DNA of 64,000 nucleotides from Streptomyces sp. TRM70350 (GTDB lineage: Bacteria; Actinomycetota; Actinomycetes; Streptomycetales; Streptomycetaceae). Both the position numbers and the translations under genes were made by a program. The notes under the pieces are model-generated. The model was not told the DNA's origin and did not search any database. It was given only the letters and a program-made list of their open reading frames with translations. The stretch covers positions 46,841 through 110,840 of the forward strand of contig NZ_JAHUXH010000026.1 of the NCBI RefSeq assembly GCF_019219825.1, read 5' to 3'. This document shows positions 41,538 through 49,621 of this stretch, one piece after another. Numbering within the stretch: the stretch's first letter is position 1; each line of letters opens with the position of its first letter.

Positions 41538-42215
41538 TCACGGCTGGGCCGGCGTTCGCGCCGTTTCCGACCGGAAGCCGTGCCCCAGTTCGGGCGCCAG
41601 CCCGTGGTAGTGCCGGAAGTTGTAGATGAGCGGGCTCCACACGGCCGGGTCGATGTGGTGCGTGCCCGGTATGACGACGCGTTCGTCGGCGTGCACGCGC
41701 AGCACCTCGCACTCCACGCTGAAGAACAGACCCTCGCCGCCCGCCGTCAACCCGACCGCCCGCGCCTCCAACTGCAGGCCGCACTCGGCGACCCGCGGCG
41801 GCCGTACGACGTCGGAGTCCACGGGCGTGAGTCCGGCCGCGGCGAACTTGTCCCGCTCGTACCGGTACACCGCCCTCTTGCCGGGCGGTACCGGATTCGC
41901 CCCGGTGAGCGGTGCGAGGCGCTCCACGTGCTCCCACACCTGCGGTGAGGCGACACTGATCACCAGCTCCGGGCACGCCCGGAGGTTCCGTACCGTCTGG
42001 CTCTCGCTTCCCAGGCCCAGGACAACGCGCTGCCCCAGCGCCCAAGCCGACGAGATCGGAGCGAGGTTGAAGGACCCGTCCTCGTTCTCGGTGGTGAGCA
42101 GGACCACCGGGGTTCCGAAGTAGAGGATGCTGGGGCGGATCACGCGGTGTGTGCTCGTCGTACCAGGGGTGCCGGTCACGCCAGTGGTGGTGGCGGCGGT
42201 GGTGTCGGTCGTCAT
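41538..42215 (-). CDS. Flavin reductase-like (FMN-binding split barrel) protein
   Basis: 225 aa from the ATG at 42215. The lead is Thr-rich and disordered. The core (about residues 25-205) matches the flavin-reductase-like fold: ILYFGTPVVLLTTENEDGSFNLAPISSAWALG, LGLGSESQTVRNLRACPELVISV, then a C-terminal ECEVLRVHADERVV segment. These proteins bind FMN and either reduce free flavin or act on small molecules. It is divergent from nothing; the next gene (RibD-like) lies 56 bp upstream on the same strand, giving a flavin-related pair. Confidence 0.88.
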   Translation of the reverse strand: MTTDTTAATTTGVTGTPGTTSTHRVIRPSILYFGTPVVLLTTENEDGSFNLAPISSAWALGQRVVLGLGSESQTVRNLRACPELVISVASPQVWEHVERLAPLTGANPVPPGKRAVYRYERDKFAAAGLTPVDSDVVRPPRVAECGLQLEARAVGLTAGGEGLFFSVECEVLRVHADERVVIPGTHHIDPAVWSPLIYNFRHYHGLAPELGHGFRSETARTPAQP

Positions 42216-42271
42216 GCGCGAACGCTAGGCCCGCGACGTTTCGGTGGCGGGCGAAGCATGCGCGTAACACT

Positions 42272-43402
42272 TCACCCGGCCAGATGCCGATTGGGCCCCT
42301 TGGCCGCCCCCTCGTACTCGGCCAGCACCACCACACCCACCCCCGCCCCCGCCAGCACCCCACTCCCGTCGGCCCCCGCCACGAACGTGTCCGGCTCACG
42401 CCAGGCCGTGACCACGCGACCCACACCGGCGTCGAGGATCAGCTGCGCGCAGGGGCGGGGGCGGGAGGCGCGGTGGGTGCATGGTTCCAGGCTGGTGTAC
42501 ACCGTGGCCCTGGGGAGCCGAGGGTCCCGCGCGTCGATCTTCGCGAGGGCCGCCTCCTCCGCGTGTACGACCGGGTCGCCGCCCTCCCGCGAGTGGCCCC
42601 GCGCCAGCTCCGTCCCGTCCTCCGCCACGACCACCGCGCCCACGCTGAAGGCCGTCTCCGACGGCGGGCAGAGCGCCGCCAGCTCGCACGCCAGTGCCAG
42701 CCAGTGGCGGTCGGCCGCCGAGGCCAGCGGCCCGACGCCGGGGGCGGTGGGCTCGTAGCGCATGAGGACGACGTCTTCGATGGGCCGTGTTTCGACCAGG
42801 CGCAGGCGTCCGGGCGGGTAGTGGCCGGGGCCGAAGAGGCGGGGGGCGGACGGGTCGCCGACGAAGAGGGGGGCGAGGACGAGCTGGAGTTCGTCGGCCA
42901 GGCCCTCCAGGAGGAGCTGGGTGTGGATGGTGCCGCCGCCCTCCACCATCAGGCGGCGGATGCCGCGTACGTCGTGCAGATGCGCGAGCAGCGCCCGCCA
43001 GTCGAGGGTGTCGCCGAGTGCGACCACGTCCGCCGCGACGGGCGTCTCCTTGAGGCGCCGGGCGCCCTCCGTCGTCGTACAGACGACCTTCTCGCCGCCC
43101 GTGTGCCAGAAGTTGGCGGTCGGGTCCAGCTCGCCGGAACCGCTCACCGTGACCTTCAGGGGGTACTCCGGCTTCCCCGCCGCCACCCTGGCCGCCCGCC
43201 GCTCGGGGGAGTTGACCAGCAGCCGGGGGTTGTCGGCGCGGATCGTGCCGGCGCCGACGAGGATCGCGTCGACGGACGCGCGTACCTCGTCGACCCGGTC
43301 GAAGTCGGCCGGGCTGGACAGGAGGAGGCGTTCGGGGCCGGTGTCGTCCAGGTAGCCGTCGAGGGAGACGGCGGCGGACAGCAGGACGTAGGGGTAGGGC
43401 AT
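42272..43402 (-). CDS. RibD-like protein with reductase first and deaminase second
   Basis: 376 aa from the ATG at 43402. The N-terminal part (about 1-215) is a RibD C-terminal/DHFR-like reductase (PYVLLSAAVSLDGYLDD, ILVGAGTIRADNPRL, RLMVEGGGTIHTQLL). The C-terminal part (about 225-376) is a cytidine-deaminase-type domain with the zinc motif HAEEAAL and PCTHRASRPRPC. Classical RibD has the opposite order. The pair of activities is that of the riboflavin pathway (deaminate then reduce the pyrimidine intermediate). It is divergent from a MarR gene with operator palindromes between them and is followed by a flavin-binding protein. Confidence 0.88.
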   Translation of the reverse strand: MPYPYVLLSAAVSLDGYLDDTGPERLLLSSPADFDRVDEVRASVDAILVGAGTIRADNPRLLVNSPERRAARVAAGKPEYPLKVTVSGSGELDPTANFWHTGGEKVVCTTTEGARRLKETPVAADVVALGDTLDWRALLAHLHDVRGIRRLMVEGGGTIHTQLLLEGLADELQLVLAPLFVGDPSAPRLFGPGHYPPGRLRLVETRPIEDVVLMRYEPTAPGVGPLASAADRHWLALACELAALCPPSETAFSVGAVVVAEDGTELARGHSREGGDPVVHAEEAALAKIDARDPRLPRATVYTSLEPCTHRASRPRPCAQLILDAGVGRVVTAWREPDTFVAGADGSGVLAGAGVGVVVLAEYEGAAKGPNRHLAG

Positions 43403-43451
43403 GGGCGCACTCCACCTCGGGGCCGGCGGACCGGAGAGGGAACCGGCGGGC

Positions 43452-43480
43452 TTGGTTAAAATTTTAAACAAACCTACACT
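43452..43480 (+). promoter_or_regulatory. marR promoter with embedded palindromic operator
   Basis: TTGGTT (43452-43457), 17-bp spacer, TACACT (43475-43480), six bases before the MarR ATG, which gives a leaderless message. The palindrome TTAAAATTTTAA (43456-43467) fills the spacer, as expected for autorepression and possibly repression of the divergent RibD-like gene. Confidence 0.6.
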
Positions 43481-43486
43481 GGCGGC

Positions 43487-43999
43487 ATGACGACTCGCTG
43501 GCTCACCCCGGAGGAGCAGCGCGCCTGGCGCGCGTACATGGGAGCCACCCTCCTCCTGGAGGACGCGCTCGACCGGCAGCTCCAGCAGGAGGCCGGCATG
43601 CCGCACCTGTACTACTCCATCCTCGCCAACCTCTCCGAGGCCCCGGAACGCCGCCTCCGGATGACCGATCTCGCGGAGAAGCTGAAGATCACCCGCAGTC
43701 GGCTGACGTACGCCGTCACCCGGCTGGAGAAGGACGGGCTGGTACGGCGCGAGGAGTGCCGTGGGGACAAGCGGGGGAGCGTGGCCGCGCTGACGGACGC
43801 GGGGATGGCCGTGGTGGAGCGGGCGGCCCCGGGGCATGTGGAGGCGGTGCGTGCGACGTTGTTCGATCATCTGACGCCGCGGCAGGTGGGGCAGCTGGAG
43901 GAGATCTTCACGGAGGTCGCGCAGGCCCTTCAGGGAGACGGTGGCGGCAATGCGGCGGGGGATGTGCCGTGGCGGCGCCGGTCGTCACCGTGCTCGTGA
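43487..43999 (+). CDS. MarR-family regulator
   Basis: 170 aa from the ATG at 43487. The winged-helix core is clear: HLYYSILANLSEAPERRLRMTDLAEKLKITRSRLTYAVTRLEKDGLVRREECRGDKRGSVAALTDAG. It sits between the RibD-like gene (divergent) and the ribA pseudogene (same strand, 122 bp downstream). AT-rich palindromes in both flanking gaps indicate that it controls this small riboflavin-like gene group, probably sensing a flavin-related or toxic ligand. The last 15 residues are Arg/Ser-rich and disordered. Confidence 0.92.
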   Translation: MTTRWLTPEEQRAWRAYMGATLLLEDALDRQLQQEAGMPHLYYSILANLSEAPERRLRMTDLAEKLKITRSRLTYAVTRLEKDGLVRREECRGDKRGSVAALTDAGMAVVERAAPGHVEAVRATLFDHLTPRQVGQLEEIFTEVAQALQGDGGGNAAGDVPWRRRSSPCS

Positions 44000-44041
44000 C
44001 CCGCCTCATGGGGGCCCGTGAGATGGGTCACGCACAAGTTG

Positions 44042-44103
44042 TTGCTTCAAATTTAAAGCATGCAGTAGGGTCGCCGGTCGAGGAGCTGCTTCAAATCTGA
44101 AAC
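44042..44103 (+). promoter_or_regulatory. ribA promoter with two MarR-type operators
   Basis: TTGCTT (44042-44047), 18-bp spacer, TAGGGT (44066-44071). Palindrome-like GCTTCAAATTTAAAGC (44044-44059) overlaps the promoter and the related GCTTCAAATCTGAAAC (44088-44103) follows it. Both resemble the site upstream of marR. Confidence 0.6.
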
Positions 44104-44121
44104 ACTCACCCGGAGACCCGT

Positions 44122-44746
44122 ATGCCCGACTTCCCCGCCGCCACGCCGCGCGCCCGCGTCCGGGTACCGCTGCGCTTCCATGACGGCTACAGCGCCGACG
44201 CCGACCTGGTCACCTTCCACGGCCTGACCGACGGCCAGGAACACGTGGCCGTCGTCCTCGGCGAACCCGGCCCCCGCCCCCTCGTGCGACTGCACTCCGA
44301 ATGCCTCACCGGCGACCTCTTCGGCTCCGCCCGCTGCGACTGCGGCCCTCAGCTGCACGAGGCGGTGGAGCGCATCGCGGCCCGCGGCGGCGTGCTGCTC
44401 TACCTCCGCCAGGAGGGGCGCGGCATCGGTCTCTACAACAAGCTCGACGCGTACGCCCTGCAGCCAGGGCCTCGACACGTACGAGGCGAACACCGCGCTC
44501 GGTCTCCCGGAGGACGCCCGCGACTACACGGCGGCGGCGCAGATGCTCCGGGCCCTGTCCATCACGGACCTCGACCTCCTGTCCAACAACCCCGACAAGG
44601 CCGACCAGCTCCGCGGGGTCGGCATCACCGTCCACGACCGCATCCCCACCGGCGTCTTCACGACCGCCCACAACGTCCGCTACCTGCGCGCCAAGGTCCT
44701 CCAGACCCAGCACACGCTGCCGCTCGCGGAGCTGAACGCGGGGTGA
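44122..44746 (+). pseudogene. ribA: GTP cyclohydrolase II (ribA) with a 2-bp frameshift
   Basis: The first 114 codons read as RibA: LVRLHSECLTGDLFGSARCDCGPQL (zinc cysteines) and RQEGRGIGLYNKLDAYALQ. After CTGCAG near 44463 the frame shifts. The family sequence (QGLDTYEANTALGLPEDARD, DLDLLSNNPDKADQL, IPTGVFTTAHNVRYLRAK) continues in another frame to a stop at 44746. Inserting two bases there restores a full 210-aa enzyme. GTP cyclohydrolase II opens GTP in riboflavin synthesis. As read, the shifted product loses the C-terminal half and would be inactive. It is either a real mutation or an assembly error. The host would need another ribA. Confidence 0.85.
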
Positions 44747-45107
44747 GCCGGAGTGCCCACACGGGCGGGTCGGACTGCCGGAGCTTGTCGATGACCAGCT
44801 TGCTGAACGCGGCGGCGGTCCCGCAGGTGTCCTTGGGGGCGTCCGGCCGGTACCGCCTGATCAAGGTGCTGAAGGAGTAGGTCGATCTCGCGAGGGTGTG
44901 CGTGACTCCGAAGGCGGCGAGTTCCGGTGCCGGCGCGAGGTGGGGCGGGCGTGCTGGGAGACGGGCCGGAGGGCGTCGCCTCCGTACGGAAGCCAGGGCT
45001 GCGGCGGCGGGAGGGGTCCCCGACGGTTGCGGGGACGGTCCCCGGCGGTCGCGCCGACGCGCCGCTTTCCCATCAAGGCACCGGCCCGGCCCCTGGTGAC
45101 CGCGGCG
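44747..45107. other. Gap without supported gene
   Basis: About 360 bp between the ribA pseudogene and the ACP fragment. A short frame ending at 44880 (VSLGASGRYRLIKVLKE) has no start or family match. Nothing else convincing on either strand. Confidence 0.5.
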
Positions 45108-45242
45108 TCACGACGCATCGCAGAAGACCCGGGCGGCCTCGCCGAGCGTGGAGGCGGGGGACAGGTCCAGCGGCTCGTGGGGCAGCGCGACGCCGAACTC
45201 CTCCTCGGCGGCCACGACGAGATTGAGGAACGCGAGACATGG
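45108..45242 (-). pseudogene. Acyl-carrier-protein C-terminal fragment
   Basis: The minus-strand frame ending at 45108 reads LAFLNLVVAAEEEFGVALP then a linker and STLGEAARVFCDAS. That is the second half of an acyl carrier protein (helix II with EEEFGV, then the TLGE helix). The phosphopantetheine Ser segment (DSL) and everything before it are missing, cut close to the initiator tRNA promoter. A truncated relic is the simplest reading. Confidence 0.55.
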
Positions 45243-45270
45243 GCGACCGGCTACTGCTCGATCGGGTGGC

Positions 45271-45298
45271 GTGACCGGTCCCGCGCATGGCGTACACT
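45271..45298 (+). promoter_or_regulatory. Promoter of the initiator tRNA
   Basis: GTGACC (45271-45276), 16-bp spacer, TACACT (45293-45298), 13 bp before the tRNA 5' end. Confidence 0.55.
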
Positions 45299-45311
45299 GG
45301 TGACACAACGA

Positions 45312-45385
45312 CGCGGGGTGGAGCAGCTCGGTAGCTCGCTGGGCTCATAACCCAGAGGTCGCAGGTTCAAATCCTGTCCCCGCTA
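45312..45385 (+). tRNA. Initiator tRNA-Met (anticodon CAT)
   Basis: Acceptor CGCGGGG/CCCCGCT leaves the first pair C-T unpaired, and the anticodon stem has three consecutive G-C pairs (CTGGG/CCCAG) around CTCATAA. Both are the marks of initiator tRNA. T arm GCAGG-TTCAAAT-CCTGT. Confidence 0.96.
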
Positions 45386-45395
45386 CTGAAGGCCC

Positions 45396-45428
45396 GGGGC
45401 CGGAATCCAGATCAGGGATTCCGGCCCC
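45396..45428 (+). terminator. Hairpin terminator after initiator tRNA
   Basis: GGGGCCGGAATCC, 7-nt loop, GGATTCCGGCCCC: perfect 13-bp stem, 10 bp after the tRNA. No T-tract, as often in Streptomyces. Confidence 0.75.
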
Positions 45429-45639
45429 GAGTCGTTCCCGGGAGCGCCCTCCGCGTAACAGCTGACACACAGTCAGGCAGGATTACGATCCTGAATGTCG
45501 GTCAACTCGCCCGATTTCGCCGTTCATGGCCAGTACGTCCTGGCAGGAGACGTTAATGATCAAGCGGAACAGCTTGGAAATCAGGCCCCGGTTCTATTAA
45601 CGTCCGATAACGCAGCGCGGTCGTCCCAGCCGTCACAAG

Positions 45640-45822
45640 AGGCGGCTCCGTGCGCACGCGCCGAATCCCGCGCGCGGCCCTCACCGGCCACACAGGGAAC
45701 CGGGGAACCACCACCTTGGGGTGAATCGGGCGTATGCCGCCGTACCAGTACGGTTGGTTTACGCGCGTAGGAGACCTTCCTGCTCCGAACCCGTCAGCTA
45801 ACCCGGTAGGCGAGAAGGAAGG
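45640..45822 (+). ncRNA. Cyclic di-AMP riboswitch (ydaO/yuaA type)
   Basis: The leader of the M23 gene contains the ordered conserved blocks of the actinobacterial ydaO riboswitch: CACACAGGGAACCGGGGAAC, then CTTGGGGTGAATCGGGCG, then CCTTCCTGCTCCGAACCCG, TCAGCTAACCCGGTAGGC and GAGAAGGAA just before the ribosome site. Such elements sense c-di-AMP and usually turn off cell-wall hydrolase genes in Streptomyces. The 5' boundary is approximate. The identification rests on recalled consensus. Confidence 0.85.
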
Positions 45823-45838
45823 AAAGGAGTACGCCTAC

Positions 45839-46888
45839 GTGGCGTCCAACCGGCCTGCCCCACAAGCCCCGTTCGTGCCGGACCAGCGCACCGCCGACAG
45901 CACCGACACGTTCGTCTACGGCGCACAGCGCACCGACGAGGGCCCGTGGGAGGAGTGGAACCCCACCGCGGACTCCATCCGTCCCGTACGCGGCCGGCAT
46001 CGCGTCACCAAGCAGCGCGGCGGCGGACTCGCCCGCAGCTCCACCGTGCTCGGCGTCGGCGTCATAGCCGCGGTCGGCGCGGGCGGCATGGCCAGCGCGA
46101 ACACCGGCAAGCCGCCGGTGTCGATCTCCCTGCCCGACCTGCCCTCCGTCGGCGCGCTGATATCCGACGACGACTCCGACACCGCCGACACCAAGGCCGC
46201 GAGCGCCCCCCTCAGCAGCCTCGGCACGACCGCCGCGGACACCGCGGACGGCACCACCGACGCCGGTGAGGCGCTGCGCGCCCGCATCATCGCGCAGGCC
46301 GAGCAGCAGCAGGAGCAGGTCGAGAGCAAGGCCGCCGCAGAGGCCGCGGCCGCCGCCGAGAAGGCCGCCGCCGAAGCCGCGGCCAAGGCGGAGAAGGAGG
46401 CCGAGGAGAAGGCCGCCGCCGCCAAGGCGAAGGCCGAGGAGGAGGCCCGGAAGAAGGCCGAGGCCGAGCGGCTCGCCGCGCTGGCCAAGCAGTACGCGCT
46501 GCCGACCTCCTCGTACACCATCACCTCCACCTTCGGCCAGGCCGGCGCCCTGTGGTCGTCCGGCTACCACACCGGCCTCGACTTCGCCGCCCCCACCGGC
46601 ACGCCCATCAAGGCCGTCCACAGCGGCACCATCACCGAGGCCGGCTGGAGCGGGTCGTACGGCTACAAGACCGTGCTCACCCTCGACGACGGCACCGAGA
46701 TCTGGTACGCCCACCAGTCCTCGATCGGCGTCAGCGTCGGCCAGAAGGTCACCACGGGCGAGGTGATCGGCCGCGTGGGCGCGACGGGCAACGTGACCGG
46801 CGCCCACCTGCACCTGGAGGTGCACACCGGCGGATCCGGCGGGATCGACCCGCTGGCCTGGCTGCGGAGCAAGGGGCTCAACCCCTGA
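45839..46888 (+). CDS. M23 (LytM-type) cell-wall peptidase under riboswitch control
   Basis: 349 aa from the GTG at 45839, chosen because AAGGAG lies about 9 bp upstream and the riboswitch ends there. A disordered cytoplasmic start is followed by one hydrophobic segment (about 60-80, STVLGVGVIAAVGAGGMASA). A long Ala/Glu/Lys coiled coil (about 140-220) comes next, and then a LytM domain (about 225-345) with zinc ligands in HTGLDFA and HLHLEVH. It would be exported and cut peptidoglycan cross-links. The coiled coil could recruit it to a partner at the wall or divisome. Confidence 0.93.
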   Translation: MASNRPAPQAPFVPDQRTADSTDTFVYGAQRTDEGPWEEWNPTADSIRPVRGRHRVTKQRGGGLARSSTVLGVGVIAAVGAGGMASANTGKPPVSISLPDLPSVGALISDDDSDTADTKAASAPLSSLGTTAADTADGTTDAGEALRARIIAQAEQQQEQVESKAAAEAAAAAEKAAAEAAAKAEKEAEEKAAAAKAKAEEEARKKAEAERLAALAKQYALPTSSYTITSTFGQAGALWSSGYHTGLDFAAPTGTPIKAVHSGTITEAGWSGSYGYKTVLTLDDGTEIWYAHQSSIGVSVGQKVTTGEVIGRVGATGNVTGAHLHLEVHTGGSGGIDPLAWLRSKGLNP

Positions 46889-46945
46889 GAGGTGCCTGAA
46901 ACGCGCCTGAGAGAGCCTGAGTGACGCTTCTTTCGAACGCCGGTG

Positions 46946-46975
46946 GCCCTGACGGCAACCCCCCGATGTCAGGGC
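46946..46975 (+). terminator. Hairpin after the M23 gene
   Basis: GCCCTGAC (46946-46953) pairs with GTCAGGGC (46968-46975) in the gap between convergent genes. No T-tract. Confidence 0.4.
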
Positions 46976-47009
46976 TGCCGGGTTCGGCTGCCCCCAGCCT
47001 GTCGGGGGT

Positions 47010-48320
47010 CTACGACCGGTACGGGTTGTACGCCGGGTAGGGCGCCGTCGGCCCGTACCCCGGCGTCCAGCCGTACACCGGCGGCATCATCACCGGCACC
47101 GGCGGCGCGGTCACCCGTGCCGCGTACTCCAGCGCCGGGCGGGCGATCTCCCGGCGGCTCCACAGCTCCTGGAGCAGCTCGCGTTCCCGGACGACGAAGT
47201 CCGCCCGGGCGCGGCCCCGGCGGCCCCGATGCCGTAGGAAGGCCAGCGACGTGGCGTACGCCTCGTACTGCGCGACCGCCCGGGCTGCCGGTTTGCCGAG
47301 GTGGTGGCCAGCGTACTCGCGGGCCAGGCGGCGGGCCCGCATCGAGCCCAGGGCGAACGGTTCGGCGGGCGAGAGCCAGCCCGCGACGACGTACGCCGGG
47401 AGCTCCTCGCGTACGGTCCGCAGCTCACGCTGCCGGGTCCAGATCACCAGCCAGGTCAGCAGCCCGAACGCGGGCACCATGAAGCCGCCGTACACCGCGA
47501 AGAAGCCGTAGTCGCCGAAGGTCGCCGAGCCGTTCCAGAAGGCGTGCATGCCCATCGCGAGCAGCAGCCCGGCCGGTGGCAGCAGGACGCGGCGCAGCCG
47601 CTGGCGCTCCCCGGCGAGCGCGGCGATGCCGAAGCCGATGCCGGTGAGCACGGTGAACAGGGGGTGCGCGAACGGCGACATGATGACCCGCACGAAGAAG
47701 GTCGCCGCGGTCACGGAGGCGATGCCGCTGTGGCCGGCCAGCTGGTCGGTGCCGAACGCGGTGCCGAGATAGAGGATGTTCTCGGTGAAGGCGAAGCCGG
47801 TGGCGGTGACACCGGCTATGACGACGCCGTCGAGGATTCCGGTGAAGTCGCGGCGCCGGAAGAGGAAGAGCAGCAGGATCGCGGCCGCCTTCGCGGACTC
47901 CTCGACGATCGGGGCTATGACCGTGGCGCCCCAGGTGTCGGCGCTGGTCGGGTCGGCGGTGGCGGTGGCTATCCATTGGGTCGCGAAGCTGTTCGCGATG
48001 ATCGCTATCAGTGCGGCCGCGCAGGCGCCCCAGGAGAACGCGAACAGCAGGTTCCGCCAGGGGCCGGGCTCGACCCGGTCCAGCCAGCGGAAGGCGGCTA
48101 TCAGCAGCGGTACGGGCAGGATCGCGAGGCCGAGGCCGACCAGGAAGCCCTCCGTGCCGGTCTGTTCCCGGACCAGGGCGAGGATCACCAGGCCGGACAG
48201 CGCGAGCAGCGTGATCAGTGCGCCGTACCGCACCCACCGCTGCTGCCACCAGTGCGCGTGCCGCAGGGTGCCGCCGGTGGGGACGCCGGGGTTCGTCGGG
48301 TACGGGGGACTGATCGCCAC
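47010..48320 (-). CDS. PrsW-family intramembrane metalloprotease
   Basis: 436 aa from the ATG at 48320. About eight membrane segments in residues 30-310 are followed by a 120-residue cytoplasmic tail. The active-site motifs are present: EESAK in IAPIVEESAKAAAIL, FTENILYLG (FxxxE), and the His of AMGMHAFWN. PrsW proteins cut membrane proteins such as anti-sigma factors within or beside the membrane. The target here is unknown. The convergent neighbour is the M23 gene, and trmB lies 42 bp upstream on the same strand. Confidence 0.92.
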   Translation of the reverse strand: MAISPPYPTNPGVPTGGTLRHAHWWQQRWVRYGALITLLALSGLVILALVREQTGTEGFLVGLGLAILPVPLLIAAFRWLDRVEPGPWRNLLFAFSWGACAAALIAIIANSFATQWIATATADPTSADTWGATVIAPIVEESAKAAAILLLFLFRRRDFTGILDGVVIAGVTATGFAFTENILYLGTAFGTDQLAGHSGIASVTAATFFVRVIMSPFAHPLFTVLTGIGFGIAALAGERQRLRRVLLPPAGLLLAMGMHAFWNGSATFGDYGFFAVYGGFMVPAFGLLTWLVIWTRQRELRTVREELPAYVVAGWLSPAEPFALGSMRARRLAREYAGHHLGKPAARAVAQYEAYATSLAFLRHRGRRGRARADFVVRERELLQELWSRREIARPALEYAARVTAPPVPVMMPPVYGWTPGYGPTAPYPAYNPYRS

Positions 48321-48362
48321 GGCATTGACCCTAACGAGGGGAGGTTCGAACGAGGGAAGGTT

Positions 48363-49193
48363 TTACGGCTGACCTTCGTGCTGGTCGTCGTGCGGTGCGC
48401 GGCGGAAGAGCAGGTCGTTCACCACATGACCCTTGTCCAGGCCCTGACCCTCGAAACGGGTGAGCGGGCGGAACTCGGGGCGCGGCGCGAAACCTCCGTC
48501 GGGCCGGGTGTTCTCGAAGGCGGGGTGCGCGGTGAGCACCTCCAGCATCTGCACGGCGTACGGCTCCCAGTCGGTCGCGCAGTGCAGGATCGCGCCCGGC
48601 TTCAGGCGGCTCGCGGCGAGGGTGAGGAAGTCCGGCTGGATCAGCCGGCGCTTGTGGTGCCGCTTCTTGGGCCAAGGGTCGGGGAAGAAGACGCGCAGCC
48701 CGTCGAGGGAGTCGGGGGTGAGCATCTCGCGCAGCAGGATGATGGCGTCGCCGTTGGCCACCCGGATGTTGCTGAGGCCGCCCTGGTCGGCGAGGTTGAG
48801 CAGATTGCCCTGGCCGGGGGTGTGTACGTCCACGGCGAGGATGTTGGTGTCCGGGTCGGCGGCGGCCATCCGGGCGGTGGCCTCGCCCATGCCGAAGCCG
48901 ATCTCCAGCACGACGGGGTTGTCGTTGCCGAACAGCTCGGCGAGGTCGAGGACCCGCCGCCCGTCGATGTCCAGCCCCCACTTGGGCCACAGCCGCTGCA
49001 ACGCGTCCGCCTGCCCCGCGGTCACCCGGCTCCGCCGCGGCTGAAAACTCCGGATCCGCCGCTCGAAGTGCGAACCGGCGGGGTCCGCCTTGGGACCGTC
49101 CGGGAAGCGCGGCCCCCCCTTGTCCCGGGGACGGCGGATCCCGCCGTCGGGGGTGGGGTGGGGGGCTTCGGGGGAGTTGAGGGAGTCAGACAC
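48363..49193 (-). CDS. trmB: tRNA (guanine-N7)-methyltransferase
   Basis: 276 aa from the GTG at 49193 (VSDSLNSPEAP). The frame stays open upstream, but only through a low-complexity repeat, so the extension is not used. Motifs: SAM binding VVLEIGFGMGEATARMA, LAVDVHTPGQGNLL, and the TrmB signature VFFPDPWPKKRHHKRRL followed by DWEPYAVQMLEVL. It methylates G46 of the tRNA variable loop, using SAM. The basic region FERRIRSFQPRRSR (about 45-58) is typical of the tRNA-binding lead. Confidence 0.95.
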   Translation of the reverse strand: MSDSLNSPEAPHPTPDGGIRRPRDKGGPRFPDGPKADPAGSHFERRIRSFQPRRSRVTAGQADALQRLWPKWGLDIDGRRVLDLAELFGNDNPVVLEIGFGMGEATARMAAADPDTNILAVDVHTPGQGNLLNLADQGGLSNIRVANGDAIILLREMLTPDSLDGLRVFFPDPWPKKRHHKRRLIQPDFLTLAASRLKPGAILHCATDWEPYAVQMLEVLTAHPAFENTRPDGGFAPRPEFRPLTRFEGQGLDKGHVVNDLLFRRAPHDDQHEGQP

Positions 49194-49207
49194 AGTGGGT
49201 TCGATTT

Positions 49208-49570
49208 TACGGGTTCGGGGTGGGGCGGGTTCGCGTGCGGGGGCTGTGGACGCGCGTGCGGGTTGGGCGGGTTCGCGTGCGGGGGCTGTGGACGCCGGTG
49301 CTGGGTGTGCGGTTGTGAGTGCCGAGGCTGTGGGCTCGCTTGTGGCGGCTGTGGAGGCGGGTGCGGGGCTTGGGAGCGGGCGTGCGGGGTGTGCCGGTGT
49401 GCGTGCGGAGGCTGTGGGCGCGCCTGCGGCGGCTGTGGATGGGCGTGCGGGCTGCGGGCGCGCGTGCGGGGTCCGGGAGCGGGCACGCGGTATCTGCGGG
49501 CGTCGTGCGGAGGCGGCTGTGGATGAGGTTCGGGGGTTGTGGACGGGCGTGCGGGACCGCGGGCACGGGC
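49208..49570. repeat. GC-rich degenerate tandem repeat tract
   Basis: About 360 bp of imperfect units around the core GCGTGCGGGGGCTGTGGACG. One 31-bp unit is repeated exactly at 49223-49253 and 49265-49295 (42-bp period); later copies drift. Open frames here are a by-product of the repeat. It fills the gap between lhgO and trmB. Confidence 0.75.
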
Positions 49571-49621
49571 GCGAGGCACGCGGCCGCTGCCGACCTGACA
49601 GTGCGGGCTGCTGTACGCGGC

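Noticed and set aside
44754..44880. Short frame ending YRLIKVLKE after ribA
   Set aside because: Too short and without a start or family match to call a gene fragment.
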